Assembly (NCBI GenBank): GCA_002700765.1
Contig: PAEP01000055.1
Location: forward strand, 1-9,435
DNA length: 9,435 bases
Direction of reading: 5' to 3'
Source of the DNA: Synechococcus sp. MED850
GTDB lineage: Bacteria > Cyanobacteriota > Cyanobacteriia > PCC-6307 > Cyanobiaceae
This document shows, piece by piece, positions 7,055-9,435 of the stretch. The notes under the pieces were generated by a model, which was given only the letters and a program-made list of their open reading frames with translations, did not search any database and was not told the origin of the DNA. The stretch's first letter is position 1, and every line of letters begins with the position of its first letter. The translations under genes and the position numbers were made by a program.

Positions 7055-7420
7055 CTATTTCTTCTTGCCGGCCACTGTTTTGCGGGCACCACGACGGGTT
7101 CTGGCGTTCGTGCGCGTGCGCTGTCCACGCACAGGCAGGCTCATGCGGTGGCGACGTCCGCGCAGACAGCCGATGTCCTGCAAGCGCTTGAGCGCCATGC
7201 CCTCCTGGCGACGCAGGTCTCCCTCGATGGTGAAACCTTCGGTTGCACCTCGGAGTTTCTGGACGTCACCGTCCTCGAGATCCTTGACCCGGATGTCTGG
7301 ATTAACGCCTGTCTTCGACAGGATGGATCTGGCCCGGGTCGGGCCGATTCCATAGATGTAGGTGAGGGCAACTTCAACCCGCTTGTCGCGGGGGATGTCA
7401 ACGCCGGCGATCCGTGCCAC
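7055..7420 (-). CDS. rpsM: 30S ribosomal protein S13
   Basis: S13 sits at the top of the 30S head, contacts the 50S subunit and approaches P-site tRNA with its C-terminal tail. The 121-aa product opens [20 protein letters not shown], followed by the helix-turn segment [14 protein letters not shown] (about 21-34). It closes with [19 protein letters not shown] and the basic tail [18 protein letters not shown]. The start codon is GTG at 7420, chosen because it gives the invariant MARIAG N terminus. There is no Shine-Dalgarno upstream; the mRNA instead reads a pyrimidine-rich CCTCCTC 12-19 nt before the start. It follows rpmJ by 104 nt. Confidence 0.98.
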   Translation of the reverse strand: MARIAGVDIPRDKRVEVALTYIYGIGPTRARSILSKTGVNPDIRVKDLEDGDVQKLRGATEGFTIEGDLRRQEGMALKRLQDIGCLRGRRHRMSLPVRGQRTRTNARTRRGARKTVAGKKK

Positions 7421-7441
7421 GGAATTTCAATTGAGGAGGAA

Positions 7442-7467
7442 CAGTGGCCTCCACTGAAGTTGGAGGC
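7442..7467 (-). promoter_or_regulatory. Alternative hairpins in the rpmJ-rpsM spacer
   Basis: Two stems share the same bases and cannot form together. GCCTCCA (7447-7453) pairs with TGGAGGC (7461-7467), giving 7 bp and a 7-nt loop. CAGTGG (7442-7447) pairs with CCACTG (7451-7456), giving 6 bp and a 3-nt loop. The arrangement lies 22-47 nt ahead of the rpsM GTG in the transcript. A role in rpsM control is conjecture. Confidence 0.25.
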
Positions 7468-7524
7468 GGTGATGGTGGTCCCAGTGCTGTCAGCCAGACC
7501 GGGACGGAAATTCAGCGCCTGGCT

Positions 7525-7638
7525 TCAGCCCTGGCGTTGCTTGTGCTTTGGATTGGTGCAGATCACCATGACCCGGCCGTGGCGACGGATCACCCGGCAC
7601 TTGTCGCACATTTTCTTGACTGAGGCGCGCACCTTCAT
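7525..7638 (-). CDS. rpmJ: 50S ribosomal protein L36
   Basis: A 37-aa zinc-ribbon ribosomal protein near the peptidyl transferase side of the large subunit. The sequence runs [20 protein letters not shown], then [17 protein letters not shown]. The zinc ligands C11, C14, C27 and H32 are all present, so this is the C+ form. Start is ATG 7638 and the stop is TGA at 7525-7527. It lies 46 nt after adk. In many bacteria infA (and sometimes map) comes between adk and rpmJ; neither is present here. Confidence 0.97.
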   Translation of the reverse strand: MKVRASVKKMCDKCRVIRRHGRVMVICTNPKHKQRQG

Positions 7639-7684
7639 GAGGCGTGGCTCTCCAAATTTCCAAACGGCAACACTATCACAAGGG

Positions 7685-8236
7685 TCAACCCATACTTGAC
7701 TCAATGCGTGCTGTGATCGCTTCGACGCTGCCTTCGGCTGGTACCGAGATCAGCAATCCTTTGTCCCTGTAGAAATGAATCAGGGGTGCAGTTTTCTCGC
7801 GGTAGACATCCAGACGGTTGCGGATCACTGCTTCGTTGTCATCGGCTCGGCCTCGCCCCAACAGACGTTCGATCAGCACGGCGTCATCCAACTCCAGCAG
7901 CACGACAGCTTCGATGGGCTGTTGTAAGTCCGCCAGTAGCGGTTCAAGAGCTTCGGCTTGCGGCACGGTTCGGGGAAATCCATCCAGCAACCAGCCACCT
8001 CCGCCAACGGCTTTCATCTGGTTTTCGACGATGGCCAGAACAAGGGCATCGCTGACCAGTTCGCCCCGGTTCATCACGGCCTCCGCCTCCTTGCCGAGAT
8101 CACTGCCAGCTGCCACCTCGCTCCGCAGTAAATCTCCCGTCGAGAGGTGTTTCATGCCATGGGTTTCGCACAGACGGGCGGCCTGGGTGCCTTTACCGGC
8201 TCCTGGGGGACCGAGAAAAAGAAGGCGGGTTTTCAT
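7685..8236 (-). CDS. adk: Adenylate kinase, short (LID-less) form
   Basis: Catalyses 2 ADP <-> ATP + AMP in the cytoplasm. From ATG 8236 the protein is 183 aa. The P-loop GPPGAGKGT is at 9-17, the AMP-site segment [12 protein letters not shown] at 30-41, and [10 protein letters not shown] at 81-90. The LID region is reduced to [19 protein letters not shown] (124-142), so this is the short bacterial class without a zinc-binding LID. The in-frame reading extends 19 codons upstream to 8293 and would overlap secY. It was not chosen because the ATG at 8236 places the P-loop at the usual distance from the N terminus. It lies 43 nt after secY. Confidence 0.97.
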   Translation of the reverse strand: MKTRLLFLGPPGAGKGTQAARLCETHGMKHLSTGDLLRSEVAAGSDLGKEAEAVMNRGELVSDALVLAIVENQMKAVGGGGWLLDGFPRTVPQAEALEPLLADLQQPIEAVVLLELDDAVLIERLLGRGRADDNEAVIRNRLDVYREKTAPLIHFYRDKGLLISVPAEGSVEAITARIESSMG

Positions 8237-8279
8237 CGCGTCTTGGGTGGTCAATGGAATGGAATGCAACTGAGGCGGA

Positions 8280-9435
8280 TCACTGCCGCACAAGGCCCTC
8301 GTATCGCTGTGAGATCACATAGGTCTGAACCTGTTTGGCCGTATCGATCGCAACACCGACAAGGATCAGCAGAGAGGTTGCTCCCAGACCCTGGAAGGTC
8401 TGCACGTTGGTGGCTCGCTCCACGGCGGCTGGGATGATCGCCACGGCGCCTAGGAAGAGGCCACCGAGCAAGGTGAGTCTGTTCTGCACACCGGAAAGGT
8501 AGGTGGCAGTTGCGCTGCCTGGGCGGATGCCTGGAATCGCGACTCCGCCACGCTTGAGGTTGGTGGCGATGTCTGCCGGATTCACCGTCAGTGAGGCGTA
8601 AAAGTACGAAAAACCAAGGATCAGAGCGAAAAAGGCGAGGGCGTAGGGCCAGGGATTGGGTGAGCTTGGGTTAAGGCTGCTGGCGAAGCGGATCAGCGAT
8701 TCGTTCTTGGTGAAGTTGGCGATCGTGACCGGCAGGAAGATGAGCGCCGAGGCAAAAATGATCGGCATCACCCCACCGGCATTCAGTTTCAAGGGGAGGT
8801 AACTCTGGCGGGTCGGCAGGACGCCGACGCTGCCCACCTGGCGTTTGGCGCTGACGATCGGAAGCCGACGGGCACCCTCTTGAACAAAGATGATGCCCAC
8901 GATTGTGGCCAGGAACACCAGCACGAGAACGATGATGCCGAGCACATCGCTGCGGTCTCCAGTCTGGGCTTTTTCGATGGTGGATCCCAGCGCCGTAGGC
9001 AGTGTTGAAACGATGTTGAGGAAGATCACCAGCGAGGCTCCTTGGCCGATTCCGCGCTCGGTGATCACCTCGCTCAGCCACATCACCACCATCGAACCGG
9101 TGACCAGGCAAAGAGCGGTCTGAACGACAAAGACGACCTCGCTGAGGCTTTCCAGGGCGTATTGCCGCAAGATCATCGCGAAAACGATGCTTTGCACCAG
9201 ACCCCAGCCCAGGGCCACGTAGCGCGTGATTTGGGCAATCTTCCGACGGCCTGCTTCGCCTTCGTTCTTCTGCAGGTCCTCCAGCTGGGGCAAGGCCGCT
9301 GTGAGCAGTTGAAGGATGATTGAGGCGTTGATGAACGGCAGGATGCCAAGGGCAAACACCCCAAGGGTGGAAATGCCACCCCCCGTGAAGATGTCGAGGA
9401 AGCCAATCAGCGATCCACCCTGTTCGATGAAGCTG
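8280..9435 (-). CDS. secY: Protein translocase subunit SecY (5' end outside the window)
   Basis: SecY is the central channel of the Sec translocon, in the plasma membrane and, in cyanobacteria, also the thylakoid membrane. The visible C-terminal 384 residues continue in frame to the window edge, so about 50-60 N-terminal residues are missing. The first visible residues (SFIEQGGSLIGFLDIFTGGG) fall near the plug and TM2. Several hydrophobic segments follow, consistent with TM2-TM10. Landmarks are the cytoplasmic EGEAGRRKIAQITRY loop, SEVITERGIGQGASLVIF, the IFVQEGARRLPIVSAKRQ loop, LPLKLNAGGVMPIIFASAL, and the C-terminal ISQRYEGLVRQ. The frame is intact to the TGA at 8280-8282. The GTG at 9359 is internal, not the start, because SecY homology continues upstream of it. 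Confidence 0.98.
   Translation of the reverse strand, partial: SFIEQGGSLIGFLDIFTGGGISTLGVFALGILPFINASIILQLLTAALPQLEDLQKNEGEAGRRKIAQITRYVALGWGLVQSIVFAMILRQYALESLSEVVFVVQTALCLVTGSMVVMWLSEVITERGIGQGASLVIFLNIVSTLPTALGSTIEKAQTGDRSDVLGIIVLVLVFLATIVGIIFVQEGARRLPIVSAKRQVGSVGVLPTRQSYLPLKLNAGGVMPIIFASALIFLPVTIANFTKNESLIRFASSLNPSSPNPWPYALAFFALILGFSYFYASLTVNPADIATNLKRGGVAIPGIRPGSATATYLSGVQNRLTLLGGLFLGAVAIIPAAVERATNVQTFQGLGATSLLILVGVAIDTAKQVQTYVISQRYEGLVRQ

Noticed and set aside
7434..7623. AGGAGG followed 4 nt later by GTG and a 59-codon plus-strand frame
   Set aside because: The Shine-Dalgarno match is perfect, but the frame is mostly antisense to rpmJ and its translation has low-complexity Gly/Ala/Val content. 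The purine run is better explained as part of the spacer repeats.
6947..7699. Plus-strand open frame (250 codons) across rpsK, rpsM and rpmJ
   Set aside because: It is antisense to three clear ribosomal protein genes and spans their spacers, with no recognisable domain.
8237..8293. Extended adk start upstream of 8236
   Set aside because: It would overlap the end of secY and add 19 residues ahead of a P-loop that normally lies close to the N terminus.
1..9435. CRISPR arrays, insertion sequences, phage genes, riboswitches and HIP1 repeats
   Set aside because: None seen on reading both strands. No spaced direct repeats, transposase motifs or complete GCGATCGC octamers were found by eye.

Overview
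The window looks like a housekeeping segment of a marine picocyanobacterial chromosome, most likely Synechococcus (inferred). The clues are the gene order secY-adk-rpmJ-rpsM-rpsK-rpoA-rplQ-truA-rplM-rpsI-rpmE-prfA, an RpoA sequence that reads like marine Synechococcus alpha subunits, few Shine-Dalgarno sequences, a fairly GC-rich base composition, and no complete HIP1 octamer (GCGATCGC) seen by eye. The assignment was made without a database search.

Layout. On the minus strand, reading from the right edge leftward, is the tail of the big ribosomal protein cluster. It runs: secY (5' end outside the window), adk, rpmJ, rpsM, rpsK, rpoA, rplQ, truA, a 143-nt structured spacer, rplM, rpsI (ATGA overlap with rplM), rpmE and prfA. 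The genes are packed with gaps of about 15 to 105 nt. The truA-rplM spacer is the only one with several hairpins, one of which resembles a weak terminator. No stretch over 300 bases lacks a gene.

To the left, prfA meets a plus-strand HNH nuclease-family gene tail to tail, with 7 nt between the stop codons. That gene is divergent from alr (alanine racemase, minus strand). A tRNA-Ser(GCU) gene, also minus, lies at the left edge.

The genes together cover protein export (SecY), nucleotide balance (Adk), ribosome assembly (L36, S13, S11, L17, L13, S9, L31), transcription (RNA polymerase alpha), tRNA modification (TruA) and translation termination (RF1). Alr supplies D-alanine for peptidoglycan. 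The HNH protein is the only gene whose biological role is not clear. I see no mobile element, CRISPR array, phage gene or multi-gene defence system. The observations most worth checking are the structured rplM leader, the HNH protein, and the alternative pairings in the rpmJ-rpsM spacer.
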